Both the position numbers and the translations under genes were made by a program. Below are positions 35,311 through 44,038 of a DNA stretch of 64,000 nucleotides, one piece after another; position 1 is the first letter of the stretch; each line of letters starts with the position of its first letter. The notes under the pieces were generated by a model. The model was not told the DNA's origin. It saw only the letters and a list, made by a program, of their open reading frames with translations, and ran no database searches. The DNA is from Nostocoides sp. GTDB lineage: Bacteria; Actinomycetota; Actinomycetes; Actinomycetales; Dermatophilaceae. Where the stretch lies: contig JADJVJ010000006.1 of NCBI GenBank assembly GCA_016716625.1, positions 620,001 through 684,000 on the forward strand, in the 5' to 3' direction.

Positions 35311-36321
35311 ATGCACGTCCTCGTGACCGGGAGCGCCGGATTCATCGGCCGACAGGTCGTCCAGGCCGCCAGAGACGCCGGGCACGAGGTGCGCGGGTTG
35401 GACCTGGTCGCCGCGAGCCCGCAGGAGCGGGGGGATGTGCGAGTCCGGGCCGATGCCGAGCGGGCCGTGGCCGGGGCCGACGCGCTCATCCACCTGGCCG
35501 CCCGGGTGGGATTGGAGCAGGACTTCGGCGACAGCCCGGAGTACATCGGCCACAACGGGACGGGCACGGCGGAGGTGCTCTCGGCCGCCGCACGCGCCGG
35601 GGTGTCCACGGTGGTCACGGCGAGCTCGATGGTCGTCTATGGCGAGGGCCTGGCGTCCTGCATCGAGCACGGCCTGGTCCGCCCCGGCCCGAGGACACCG
35701 GCCGCTCTCGCCGCAGGTTCGTTTGAACCACCGTGCCCCCTCTGTGGGCGCCCGCTGTCCCCGCACCGGGTCACCGAGGACGCGCCGCTCGACCCACGCA
35801 ACGTGTATGCCGCGAGCAAACTGCTCCAGGAGCATCTCGCCGCCTCGTGGGCCCGCAACCGGCAGGGCCGCGCGGTCCATCTGAGGTTCCACAACGTCTA
35901 CGGGCCGGGGGCGCCGCGCGACAACCCCTACTCCGGGGTGGCCTCGATCTTCCTCAGCGCGGTCCTCGCCGGTCGGGCCCCGCAGGTGACCGAGGATGGC
36001 GGCCAGCGCCGCGACTTCGTCCACGTCCGCGATGTCGCCCGCGCCTGCGTGGCCGCGCTCCAGGCCCCCGTGGGCGCGGGCCAGTCACGGGCCTACAACA
36101 TCGCCAGCGGCACTCCGCGAACCGTCGGTGAGATGGCCGCGCAGCTCGCCGCGGCGGCGGCCTCCCCCGCCCCCATCATCACCGGTGCGGCGCGGCTGGG
36201 GGACGTCCGGCACATCACCGCCTCGGCCGAGCGCGCGCGCCAGGAGCTGGACTGGGCAGCGAGCGAGGACTTCGCCGCTGGCGTCCGTGAGCTGGTCACC
36301 GTGGAGCGGCGGGCCGGGTGA
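35311..36321 (+). CDS. NAD-dependent epimerase/dehydratase (extended SDR)
   Basis: A 336-residue nucleotide-sugar enzyme. The Rossmann motif is VTGSAGFIGRQV (residues 5-16). The catalytic Ser region is VTASSMVVYGEGL, and Y-x3-K is Y-A-A-S-K in NVYAASKLLQEHL. A cysteine pair in PPCPLCGRPLSP inside an insertion near 143-154 is uncommon for UDP-glucose 4-epimerases and could bind a metal. ATG 35311 is 8 bases after a -10-like TAGATT, so the mRNA may be nearly leaderless; GTG 35305 is an alternative. It is first of four coupled glycan genes and probably makes or modifies the sugar that the downstream transferases use. Confidence 0.88.
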   Translation: MHVLVTGSAGFIGRQVVQAARDAGHEVRGLDLVAASPQERGDVRVRADAERAVAGADALIHLAARVGLEQDFGDSPEYIGHNGTGTAEVLSAAARAGVSTVVTASSMVVYGEGLASCIEHGLVRPGPRTPAALAAGSFEPPCPLCGRPLSPHRVTEDAPLDPRNVYAASKLLQEHLAASWARNRQGRAVHLRFHNVYGPGAPRDNPYSGVASIFLSAVLAGRAPQVTEDGGQRRDFVHVRDVARACVAALQAPVGAGQSRAYNIASGTPRTVGEMAAQLAAAAASPAPIITGAARLGDVRHITASAERARQELDWAASEDFAAGVRELVTVERRAG

Positions 36322-37004
36322 ACGAACAGACCCATCGCGTCGACGTCGTCCTGCCCTGCCTCGACGAGGCCCAGGCGCTCCCCCTCGTGCTCGGTACCCT
36401 GCCGCCGGGGATGCGGGCCATCGTCGTGGACAACGGATCCCGGGACGGCTCTCCGCAGGTTGCAGCAGCGTTCGGAGCCCACGTCGTCACCGAGCCCCGG
36501 CGTGGTTACGGAGCGGCCTGCCATCGCGGGCTGGTCGAGGCGACCGCCCCGTTGGTGGCGTTCTGCGACGCCGACGGCACCATCGACCTCGGTGCGCTCA
36601 AGGAGTTGGCGGACATCGTCGAGGCCGGCCAGGCCGATCTCGTCCTCGGCCGTCGGATCGCCCCACCAGGAACCTGGCCGATGCATGCCCGGGTGGCGAA
36701 TGCCGTTCTCTCCCTGCCGATGTCGGTGGCGGCTCGCACGCGGCTGCACGGTCTCGGCCCGCTCCGGCTGAGTCGACGGCAGCCGCTGCTCGACCTCGGC
36801 CTCGCCGACCGCCGGTCGGGATACCCCATGGAGACCGTGCTGCGGGCCGCGTCGGCGGGCTGGACCATCCGCGAGGTCGACGTCGACTACCGGCCCCGGG
36901 TCGGCCGCTCGAAGGTGACCGGGACCGTGCGGGGCACGGCCGTCGCGGTCCGCGATATGAGTGCCCTGTTATGGCGCTCCCGGGGAGGCCGGAGGCCGCT
37001 GTGA
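36318..37004 (+). CDS. Family 2 glycosyltransferase
   Basis: A 228-residue cytosolic GT-A enzyme. It starts RVDVVLPCLDEAQALPLVLGTLP and has VVDNGSRDGSP, then the metal-binding region FCDADGTIDL (about residues 76-85). There is no C-terminal membrane helix pair, unlike the DPM1/GtrB-like gene at 7739. The start is GTG overlapping the epimerase stop (GTGA). Relatives are often found next to DUF2064 genes, as here. Acceptor and donor are unknown; a lipid-phosphate sugar for the GT-C enzyme two genes downstream is plausible. Confidence 0.85.
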   Translation: MNEQTHRVDVVLPCLDEAQALPLVLGTLPPGMRAIVVDNGSRDGSPQVAAAFGAHVVTEPRRGYGAACHRGLVEATAPLVAFCDADGTIDLGALKELADIVEAGQADLVLGRRIAPPGTWPMHARVANAVLSLPMSVAARTRLHGLGPLRLSRRQPLLDLGLADRRSGYPMETVLRAASAGWTIREVDVDYRPRVGRSKVTGTVRGTAVAVRDMSALLWRSRGGRRPL

Positions 37005-37645
37005 CAGGGGTCTGCACCGAGGCGGAACTCACCGTCCTCGTCATGGTCAAGGAGCCGGTGCCCGGGCGGGTCAAGACGCGGCTCTCCCCGCCATTGAGCC
37101 CGCAGGAGGCGGCCGACTGCGCCCGCGCCTGCATCGCCGACACCCTGGCCGCTGCCCTGGCCCGCCCGTCGAGTCGGACGGTCGTCATGCTCGACGGATC
37201 CCCCGGGCCGTGGCTCCCTCCCGAGGTCAGCGTGATCGCTCAGCAGGGCCACGGCCTGGCCGAGCGACTCGCGCACGCCTTCTCCTGCGTGCAGGGACCG
37301 GCCCTGGTCATTGGCATGGATACCCCGCAGGTCAGCTCCGCCCTGCTCTGGCCGGACCTGGAACTCGATCCCGCGGACGCCGTTCTCGGGCCCGCCCTGG
37401 ACGGGGGGTACTGGGCCTTGGGGATGCGCCAGCCCGACCCCCGGGTCTTTGCGGGCGTACCCATGTCCACCGCCCACACCGGGGCCGCCCAATGGGCCGC
37501 GCTGCAGGATCGCTGCGCCCGCCCCCGCACTCTGCCGATGCTGCGGGACCTGGACACCATCGACGACGCGGTCGCCATCGCCCGCGAGTACCCCGACCTC
37601 GCGGTCTCGCACATGCTCGACAGCCATGTCGCCTCGGCACCCTGA
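37001..37645 (+). CDS. DUF2064/TIGR04282 glycosyltransferase-like protein
   Basis: A 214-residue protein of the DUF2064 family, which has a nucleotidyltransferase/GT-A-like fold. Marks are LTVLVMVKEPVPGRVKTRL (residues 9-27), GHGLAERLAHAF, VIGMDTPQVS (about 102-111) and the DGGYWALGM stretch near 131. The enzymatic reaction is not established for the family. Genes of this family commonly sit beside a GT2 gene, as here. It starts at GTG 37001, overlapping the GT2 stop as GTGA. Confidence 0.88.
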   Translation: MTGVCTEAELTVLVMVKEPVPGRVKTRLSPPLSPQEAADCARACIADTLAAALARPSSRTVVMLDGSPGPWLPPEVSVIAQQGHGLAERLAHAFSCVQGPALVIGMDTPQVSSALLWPDLELDPADAVLGPALDGGYWALGMRQPDPRVFAGVPMSTAHTGAAQWAALQDRCARPRTLPMLRDLDTIDDAVAIAREYPDLAVSHMLDSHVASAP

Positions 37646-38915
37646 CGGGCTCCTGGTCCCGGCGCTGGCCTGGGTAGCGCTCGCCGTTCTGCTCGTCCTC
37701 GCTCAGCAGGGCTGGGCTGGCGGCGCGTGGCGGCCGGTTGTCGTCGCCGCCATGTTCGCCGCCTTCGCCGTCGGCGCCCGCGCGGTGGCCGAACTTCCGC
37801 AACGGCGTGCCCTGCGGGCAGCGGTCCTCGGGGGACTGGGCCTGCAACTCATCGCTCTGCGGGTACGTCCCTGGTCGACCGACGACTACCTGCGGTATGT
37901 CTGGGACGGGCGGGTGTTGCTCTCCGGGGTCAATCCCTACCGGTACCCGCCGGGTGACGCGGCCCTGGCTGGCCTGCGTGACCAATGGCTCTTCCCCGAT
38001 GGCGTGACCCCCGCGCTCAACCATCCCACCGCACGCACGATCTACCCGCCGGTGGCTCAGTACTTCTTCGCCGCGGTCGAGGCCCTGCCCGGGGGCGACG
38101 GCCAAGGGCGGGCCCTCCAGGTGTGCTTCGCCGTGATCGCCGTGCTCACCACCCTGCTCCTGGTCCGGGCGTGTCGAGCTGCCGGCATCGACCCGCGGCG
38201 CGTGGTGTGGTGGGCCTGGTGCCCCACCGTCATCCTCGAGGCCGGCGGTAACGCCCACATCGACACCCTGGCCGCGCTGCTGCTCGTCGCGGCCATGCTC
38301 GCGGCGACCAAGGAGCGTTGGCTGGCCAGTGGCGTGCTCATCGGCCTGGCCACGGGCACCAAGCTCACCCCGGCCCTGGCCGGACTTGCCCTGCCCCCGC
38401 GGGCCTGGCTGCGCGCCGGGGGCGCCGCCGTGCTCGTGCTGGCACTGAGTTACCTGCCGTTCCTCCTCGGTGGGGTCGACGTCACCGGCTACCTCCTCGG
38501 GTATGCCGACGAGGAGTCGCGGGATCGTTGGGACCTGCTGCGGCCGCTGCTTCCAGACGCCATCGTCCCGGTCGTCGGGATGGCGCTCCTCATCGGGCTC
38601 ATCGCGGCAGTCGCCTCGTCTCGGTTGCGCTCCCTGACCCGCGCGCCAGAACGTGCCGCGGCGATCGTCGGTGGCACCTGGTTGCTGCTTACGCCGGCAT
38701 ACCCGTGGTATTTCCTGCCGCTCGTGGCACTCGTGGGTCTGGGCGCGTCCCGGGTGTGGTTGCTGCCCGGCGCGGCCGCCTATCTGGTGTATGCCGCCGC
38801 TGCACTCGGGCACTCCTACACGCTCACCCGGGTGATCGGCTACGGCCTCGCCGCGGTCATGGTCATCGGGACGCTGGCGGCTGCCGAGCGACGGGCTCGC
38901 CGCGATTGCCGTTGA
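37626..38915 (+). CDS. GT-C type polyprenol-phosphate sugar transferase (MptB-like)
   Basis: A 429-residue membrane protein with about 11 helices. The first external loop has the GT-C acidic motif WSTDDYLRYVWDGRVLLSG (about residues 81-99), followed by NPYRYPPGD. AYPWYFLPLVAL lies near 357-368. It looks like the alpha-mannosyltransferases (MptA/MptB group) that use polyprenyl-phospho-sugar donors outside the membrane. The ATG at 37626 is inside the DUF2064 gene (20-base overlap). With the epimerase, GT2 and DUF2064 genes it forms a four-gene coupled operon that probably builds a surface glycan. Confidence 0.82.
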   Translation: MSPRHPDGLLVPALAWVALAVLLVLAQQGWAGGAWRPVVVAAMFAAFAVGARAVAELPQRRALRAAVLGGLGLQLIALRVRPWSTDDYLRYVWDGRVLLSGVNPYRYPPGDAALAGLRDQWLFPDGVTPALNHPTARTIYPPVAQYFFAAVEALPGGDGQGRALQVCFAVIAVLTTLLLVRACRAAGIDPRRVVWWAWCPTVILEAGGNAHIDTLAALLLVAAMLAATKERWLASGVLIGLATGTKLTPALAGLALPPRAWLRAGGAAVLVLALSYLPFLLGGVDVTGYLLGYADEESRDRWDLLRPLLPDAIVPVVGMALLIGLIAAVASSRLRSLTRAPERAAAIVGGTWLLLTPAYPWYFLPLVALVGLGASRVWLLPGAAAYLVYAAAALGHSYTLTRVIGYGLAAVMVIGTLAAAERRARRDCR

Positions 38916-38942
38916 CTGGCACTCGCGACATACCCTGAAGCG

Positions 38943-39593
38943 GTGATGATCCCCTCTCTCGGTCCGGACTGGATGGACCCGCAGTGGCTCCTTGAACGGT
39001 TCGGGACCCAGTTCTTCTGGGTTTCGGTGGCCATCGTCTTCGTCGAGTGCGGCCTGCTCTTCCCGATCCTCCCCGGAGATTCGCTGCTCTTCTCGGTCGG
39101 CCTCTTCATCGCTCGCGGAGACCTGCCCGTGGGGCTGGTTACCGCCTGCGTCGTGCTGAGCCTTGCCGCGTTCGTCGGCAACGTCACCGGCTACGAGATC
39201 GGCCGGGCGATCGGCGCCCCGCTCTACGAGCGTGAGGGCCGGTTCATCAACAAGCGCAACTTCGACCAGACCCATGCCTTCTTCGAGAAGCACGGAGCCA
39301 AGGCCCTCATCCTCGGCCGGTTCGTCCCCATCGTGCGGACCTTCATCACCGTCGTCGCCGGGGTCTCCCGGATGGAGCGGCGGCACTTCTTCCTCTGGAG
39401 TGGGGTCGGGGCGGTGCTCTGGGCGACCGGTCTCACCGTGCTCGGCTACGCCCTCGGCGGGGTGACGTTCATCCACGACCACCTCGAGGCGGCCCTGCTG
39501 CTCATCGTCGCGGTCTCGGTCCTCCCGATGGTCTTCGAGTGGTGGCGTCACCGCAAGGCCGCAGCGTCGGCCCCTCAGCCGTCGGCGGACTAG
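38943..39593 (+). CDS. DedA-family membrane protein
   Basis: A 216-residue membrane protein of the DedA (VTT/SNARE-associated) superfamily. Marks are FVECGLLFPILPGDSLLFSVG (about residues 29-49), GNVTGYEIGR and GRFVPIVRTFITVVAGVSRM (about 119-138). DedA proteins act in membrane lipid flipping, including recycling of undecaprenyl phosphate, and in resistance to membrane stress. Position right after a polyprenyl-phosphate sugar pathway fits that role. The start is GTG 38943 or ATG 38946; a TACCCT box lies 6 bases before the former. The end overlaps the convergent response regulator by 4 bases. Confidence 0.9.
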   Translation: MMIPSLGPDWMDPQWLLERFGTQFFWVSVAIVFVECGLLFPILPGDSLLFSVGLFIARGDLPVGLVTACVVLSLAAFVGNVTGYEIGRAIGAPLYEREGRFINKRNFDQTHAFFEKHGAKALILGRFVPIVRTFITVVAGVSRMERRHFFLWSGVGAVLWATGLTVLGYALGGVTFIHDHLEAALLLIVAVSVLPMVFEWWRHRKAAASAPQPSAD

Positions 39594-40219
39594 ACCGCGA
39601 TGAGCCCGAGCCGGTAGGCCGCGGTCACCGCAGCGGTGCGATCGGTGACCTCCAGCTTGGCGAAGGTACGCAGCAGGTGCGTCTTCACGGTGGCCTCGGC
39701 GATGAAGAGGGCTGCGCCGATCTCCGCGTTCGACCTGCCCTGAGCAACAAGCCTCAGGACGTCGAGCTCCCGTGCGGTGAGCGACACCGCCGACGGGCCG
39801 GCCCCCCGCAGCCGGTCCGCGAGTCGGGCCGCTACCGGCGGTGAGAGCACCGTTTCGCCGCGAACCGCCCGGCGGATCGCGTCGGCGAGTACGTCGACCG
39901 GGGCATCCTTGAGCAGATAGCCACGGGCACCGGCCTCGACGGCGCGGACGATGTCGGCGTCGGTGTCATAGGTCGTGAGGATGAGCACCTCGGGAGCGTC
40001 CGCCTCGGCACGCAACCGCGCGGTCGCTTCCGCCCCGTCCATGACCGGCATCCGCAGGTCCATGAGGACCAGATCGGGCCGCACCTTGCGCACGAGCGCC
40101 AGGCACTCGGCCCCGTGCGCGGCCTCTCCGACGATCTCCAGGTCGGGCTGTTCGGAGAGCACCGCGACCATGCCCGCGCGGACGATGGGGTGGTCCTCGA
40201 CAACGATGAGCCGGATCAT
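39590..40219 (-). CDS. NarL/LuxR-family response regulator
   Basis: A 209-residue regulator. The receiver domain (1-120) has acidic residues in VVEDHP, phospho-acceptor D54 in LVLMDLRMPVMDG and K104 in YLLKDAP. The LuxR-type HTH (about 145-205) reads TARELDVLRLVAQGRSNAEIGAALFIAEATVKTHL. Its ATG overlaps the kinase stop as ATGA. It is last in a four-gene operon with an ABC-2 exporter and a DesK-like kinase and probably activates that operon when the kinase senses membrane stress or a drug. Confidence 0.94.
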   Translation of the reverse strand: MIRLIVVEDHPIVRAGMVAVLSEQPDLEIVGEAAHGAECLALVRKVRPDLVLMDLRMPVMDGAEATARLRAEADAPEVLILTTYDTDADIVRAVEAGARGYLLKDAPVDVLADAIRRAVRGETVLSPPVAARLADRLRGAGPSAVSLTARELDVLRLVAQGRSNAEIGAALFIAEATVKTHLLRTFAKLEVTDRTAAVTAAYRLGLIAV

Positions 40220-41421
40220 CGCGGAAGCACCACGCTCAGCGTCGTCCCCGAGCCCGGGGTTGAGGCGAGAGTGGCGGTGCCGCCGAGCTCGGCCACCCGG
40301 GCGCGCACGCCGTCCAGACCGAAACCGCTGGGCACCGACTCAGGCGCGAAACCTCTGCCGTCGTCGGCAATCTCGAGACGCACCTCGGCGACGGCATACG
40401 TGAGCACGAGGCGAGTATGGCGTGCGCCGGAGTGCCGCCGAACGTTGGAGAGCGCCTCCTGGGCGGTCCGCAGCAGGACGACATCGCCGGACCCGCCGAG
40501 GGCCACCGGCTCTCCGCGGACCTCGACCCGCACCTCCACCCCGGACTCGTGGGTGACGGACGCCGCAAGCCGCTCGAGGGCCTCGGGGACGGTGCGGGAC
40601 TGCAGGTGGGCCGGGGAGAGTTCGGCGACGATGAGCCGGGCCTCGGTGAGATTGTCCAGGGCGGTCTGCTCGATGAGGGCGACCCGCTCGGCGACCAGGG
40701 CGTGGTCCCCGCGCGCGAGCGCCGACGCGCTCGCCCGAGCCAGGGCGACCACGGAGGTGAACCCTTGGGCGAGGGTGTCGTGGATCTCGCGGGAGAGCCG
40801 CTCGCGCTCCTCATGGACGCCCCGGTCACGCTCGGCCGCGGCGAGCCGGTCCTGAGTCGCGCGGAGCTCGTCGATGGTGTCCGCGCGGCTTTCGGCCTCC
40901 CGGATGACCCGGTCGATGAAGAGCCCGAGCGCAAGCGAGAGACCGACGGAGACCACCGCACTGACCGCAAGTCCGGAGACATGAAGAGCGCTGAAGTCGA
41001 ACGCCCACCAGCGGACGAGGGCGAACCCGGCCATGCCCACGACCGAGATGATCGCGGCCTCCCGCCGCTGCAACATTGCCCATAACTGTGGGAAGAGCAC
41101 GAAGAGCAGCAGGGTCGACTCGCTGTCGGGGTTCAGGTAATTGGCCGTGAGGAAGAGGCCCCAGACCACTGCGTGGTAGCTCAGCCCCCACCGCACGTCA
41201 TAGTGCCGCATCCCGCGCGTACCCAGCACGGCGTACGCCGCCGCCATACCGAGGAGGCACAGGAGCTCCGCCCACCTCCCGTACCTCCCGGGCGTGTCGA
41301 AGGCGACGGCGGCGACGGCGGCCACCCAGATGACGGCATACACCAGGTGCCACCAGGGCAACTGCCGTCGCCACATCTCGAGGAAGGCTCCCCGGGAGGT
41401 CTCTGCCCCTCGCGTCTCCAC
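40216..41421 (-). CDS. DesK/NarX-type sensor histidine kinase
   Basis: A 401-residue kinase. About five membrane helices fill residues 20-175, with almost no extracytoplasmic domain, so it probably senses within the membrane. A coiled coil follows, then the HisKA_3 H box EERERLSREIHDTLAQGFTS, and an ATPase domain with RTAQEALSNVRRHSGA and DDGRGF, ending GSGTTLSVVLPR. It pairs with the NarL regulator (ATGA overlap) and is 13 bases after the ABC permease gene. Confidence 0.92.
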   Translation of the reverse strand: METRGAETSRGAFLEMWRRQLPWWHLVYAVIWVAAVAAVAFDTPGRYGRWAELLCLLGMAAAYAVLGTRGMRHYDVRWGLSYHAVVWGLFLTANYLNPDSESTLLLFVLFPQLWAMLQRREAAIISVVGMAGFALVRWWAFDFSALHVSGLAVSAVVSVGLSLALGLFIDRVIREAESRADTIDELRATQDRLAAAERDRGVHEERERLSREIHDTLAQGFTSVVALARASASALARGDHALVAERVALIEQTALDNLTEARLIVAELSPAHLQSRTVPEALERLAASVTHESGVEVRVEVRGEPVALGGSGDVVLLRTAQEALSNVRRHSGARHTRLVLTYAVAEVRLEIADDGRGFAPESVPSGFGLDGVRARVAELGGTATLASTPGSGTTLSVVLPR

Positions 41422-41434
41422 GGACCAGGGCGCC

Positions 41435-42235
41435 CTAGACCGAGCCGCGCTTGGTCCAGCGGAAGGTCGTCACGCAGAGGACGAGCCCGGCGATCGCCCA
41501 GGCCGCGAGGACTAGGGCCGTGCGGCCATGCTCCCAGGAGCCGGCCATCTCGTCCGAGGCGAGCACGCCCGGATAGAACACCGACCGCATCCCCTGGGCC
41601 ACCCACTTCAGCGGGAAGAACGAGGCCAGCTGCTGAAGCCAGGTCGGGATGTCCCGGAAGGCGAAGTAGACCCCGGAGATGAACTGCAGCACGATGACCG
41701 GCCCGATGACGGCGGCACCGGCCGACCGCGAGGACGTCGCGAGCGAACTGTAGGCCACCCCGAGGACGGTACCCCCGAAGACCCCGAGCACGTAGACCCA
41801 GCCGAAGGTGAGCCACCGGGACGCCTCGGTCGGCAGGCTGACATCGAACACGGTCCGGGCGACCAGGAGCAGCAGCACCAGCTGGGCCAGGGCGGTCACC
41901 GCGACCAGCCCGACCTTGCCGAGGAAGTAGGCCACCGGGGGCATGGGGGTGGCCCGGAGCCGGCGCAAGGTGCCGTCATCCCGCTCTGTGGTCACGGTGA
42001 GCGCCATCGTCTGGAAGCTCGTGAGCAGGATGCCGGCCGAGATCATCCCGGGCAGGAAGTAGCTGCCCGCGGTGATCCCGCCGGGCTCCCCCTCGAACTG
42101 TGGCCCGAAGACGGTCGCGAACAGGGCAAGCAGCAGGATCGGGAAGAGGAAGGAGAAGAACACCTGGTCCCGCTCCCGGAAGTACATCTTGAGCTCGAGC
42201 ATGGTGCGGTCGAGCCCGAGGGCAAGGGTGTTCAC
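41435..42235 (-). CDS. ABC-2 type exporter, permease
   Basis: A 266-residue membrane protein of the ABC-2 family (DrrB/YvfS-like), with six helices. An N-terminal amphipathic stretch (RTMLELKMYFRERDQVFFSFLFPILLLALF) leads into the first helix. The conserved PLKWVAQGMRSVFYPG lies near residue 215. It pumps a hydrophobic compound or lipid out with the ATPase of the overlapping upstream gene (ATGA). The adjacent two-component system suggests stress-induced expression. Confidence 0.9.
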   Translation of the reverse strand: MNTLALGLDRTMLELKMYFRERDQVFFSFLFPILLLALFATVFGPQFEGEPGGITAGSYFLPGMISAGILLTSFQTMALTVTTERDDGTLRRLRATPMPPVAYFLGKVGLVAVTALAQLVLLLLVARTVFDVSLPTEASRWLTFGWVYVLGVFGGTVLGVAYSSLATSSRSAGAAVIGPVIVLQFISGVYFAFRDIPTWLQQLASFFPLKWVAQGMRSVFYPGVLASDEMAGSWEHGRTALVLAAWAIAGLVLCVTTFRWTKRGSV

Positions 42236-43095
42236 GAGTTCTCCTCAGTGACGGTGAGGTGGGGGGCGATGAGGCCGAGGTAGACGTCCTCAAGGGTGGG
42301 GCGCCCGATCGTAAGACCGGGGACCTCCGGGCCGAGCCGGGCGGCCAGAGCGCTCACCTGGGCGGTGGGGGTGGCCGTGGTGAGGGTATGCCGTGTGCCG
42401 TTCTCCTCCCAGCCGACAACGGCCTCCTGGCTGGCGCGCCCCCCGAGGGCCTGCGGGGTGTCCAGGGCGAGCAGCCGACCGGCGGCGATGACGCCGACCC
42501 GGTCCGCGAGGGCCTCGGCCTCCTCGAGGTAGTGGGTGGTGAGGAGGATCGTCGTCCCCTCGGCCGCGAGGGAGTCGATGAGCGTCCAGAAGTCGCGGCG
42601 GGCCTTGGGGTCGAAGCCGGTCGTCGGCTCGTCGAGGAAGAGCAGGTCCGGGCGACCGAGGATGCCGAGGGCGACGTCGAGGCGTCGGCGCTGGCCACCG
42701 GACAGTTTGGCGACCCGGTCATCGGCCTTCTCGGAGAGCCCGGTCGCGGCGATGACCTCCTCGACGTCCCGGGGCTTGCGGTACACCTTGGCGGCGCTGC
42801 GCAGGGCCTCCCGCGGGGTGAGCAGGTCCAGTCCGGCGCAGGACTGCAGGACGATGCCGATCCGGTCCCGCCAGGCGCGGTCCGCATTCGCGGGGTCGGT
42901 GCCGAGCACGCTCACCTCGCCGGCGTCGCGCACCCGGAAGCCCTCGAGGATCTCGACCGTGGTGCTCTTGCCCGCGCCGTTGGGGCCGAGGAGGGCGAAG
43001 CACTCCCCAGGTTCGATGTCGAGGTCGATGCCGTCGACGGCGGCGAGGTCGCCGTAGGTCTTGCGCAGGCCACGCACAGTGATTGCTGGGGTCAT
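42232..43095 (-). CDS. ABC-2 type exporter, ATPase
   Basis: A 287-residue ABC ATPase of the DrrA/CcmA type. Walker A is GPNGAGKST (about residues 37-45), the signature is LSGGQRRRLDVA, Walker B is LLFLDEPTTGFD, and the switch His is in TTHYLEEAEAL. A C-terminal region of about 65 residues follows, as in drug-type exporters. ATG 43095 gives the usual start MTPAITVRGLRKTYGD; the frame is open upstream without coding character. It is first in the operon ATPase-permease-kinase-regulator. Of the 91 bases upstream I can only say that they hold no gene. Confidence 0.93.
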   Translation of the reverse strand: MTPAITVRGLRKTYGDLAAVDGIDLDIEPGECFALLGPNGAGKSTTVEILEGFRVRDAGEVSVLGTDPANADRAWRDRIGIVLQSCAGLDLLTPREALRSAAKVYRKPRDVEEVIAATGLSEKADDRVAKLSGGQRRRLDVALGILGRPDLLFLDEPTTGFDPKARRDFWTLIDSLAAEGTTILLTTHYLEEAEALADRVGVIAAGRLLALDTPQALGGRASQEAVVGWEENGTRHTLTTATPTAQVSALAARLGPEVPGLTIGRPTLEDVYLGLIAPHLTVTEENS

Positions 43096-43186
43096 ACGTC
43101 CCAGAGTGCCCCCTGCCAGAGCATCGACGTGACGCCCGGCCGGTGGAATCAGAGGTCCACCAGTTGATGGACGGTGGCGGCCAGGC

Positions 43187-44038
43187 TTAGGGGATCTCCC
43201 CGGGCGCGGCCCGGCGCACCACGAGGCGGGTCCACGAGCCGAGGTAGACCCGGGCCTCCGCGGACAGTTCGACCTTGCTGCGAGCACGGATCGGGGTCGT
43301 CGGGATCTCCCCGACAACGTCACTGACGAAGGTGCCGTTCGAGGAGTCGAGGTCCTCGACCCACCACCTGCTGCCATCTGTCGTGAGCTGCGCATGCCGG
43401 CGGCTCACCCCGTTGTCGACGCCACAGTCGATATCCGGGTCGATCCCGCGGCTCACCGAGCGCCGACCGACGAGCAGCGAGGTATGCCGCAGCGGGACAA
43501 CCAGTGGTGGCCCCTGTGAGGGCAGCGGGTCCGGGCTCTCCTGACTGGCGAACCACTGTGGGTCGATCCAGACCTCGGCGACCCACGGCTCGGTGAGCCC
43601 CGGCGCTGGGCTCTCCGGGGCCGCGGGCGGGGGGGTGGGCTTCGCGGCCGATTCCGGAGCTGCTGGGGGGGCCGGGGTCTTCGGGGTGGCCGGGGTCGCC
43701 ACCTCGTCCTGAGGCAGGGTGAACGGCGAGCCGGCCGCGACCGACGGCAACGCACCCGTGGTGAAGTCATAGCCGCACGCCTCGCAGAAGAGCGCATCGG
43801 GGACACTGACCTCACCGCAGTTCGGGCACTCCTCACCCGAGGCAGCCTCGCCAGCCGCGACTGCCCCGGAGGAGCCCGAGTCCTGCTCGGCCTCGGCAGC
43901 GTCGGCGGCGTCGGCAGCGTCGGTGGCCGGGCTCGACGGCATACTCTCGGCGGGCATGGCGGGCGCCGCCATGGCGACCCCACAGGTGTCGCAGTAGTCG
44001 GTGGAGGCCGATTCGTGGCCGGCGGGGCAGGTGCTCAC
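43187..44038 (-). CDS. Zinc-ribbon FHA-domain protein
   Basis: A 283-residue protein. Two Cys pairs form an N-terminal zinc ribbon (C4, C16, C19 plus a possible H8 or similar ligand), and a second ribbon has C71-x2-C74 and C85-x2-C88. A long Ala/Pro-rich linker follows, then a forkhead-associated domain at about 185-270 with LLVGRRSVSRG, VSRRHAQL and VEDLDSSNGTFV. FHA domains bind phosphothreonine. In mycobacteria the FHA protein GarA is the PknG substrate and controls glutamate metabolism; this protein lacks GarA's ETTS phosphorylation motif and is longer, so it is an analogue at most. It is last of 11 coupled genes and overlaps the vWA gene as ATGA. Confidence 0.85.
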   Translation of the reverse strand: MSTCPAGHESASTDYCDTCGVAMAAPAMPAESMPSSPATDAADAADAAEAEQDSGSSGAVAAGEAASGEECPNCGEVSVPDALFCEACGYDFTTGALPSVAAGSPFTLPQDEVATPATPKTPAPPAAPESAAKPTPPPAAPESPAPGLTEPWVAEVWIDPQWFASQESPDPLPSQGPPLVVPLRHTSLLVGRRSVSRGIDPDIDCGVDNGVSRRHAQLTTDGSRWWVEDLDSSNGTFVSDVVGEIPTTPIRARSKVELSAEARVYLGSWTRLVVRRAAPGEIP

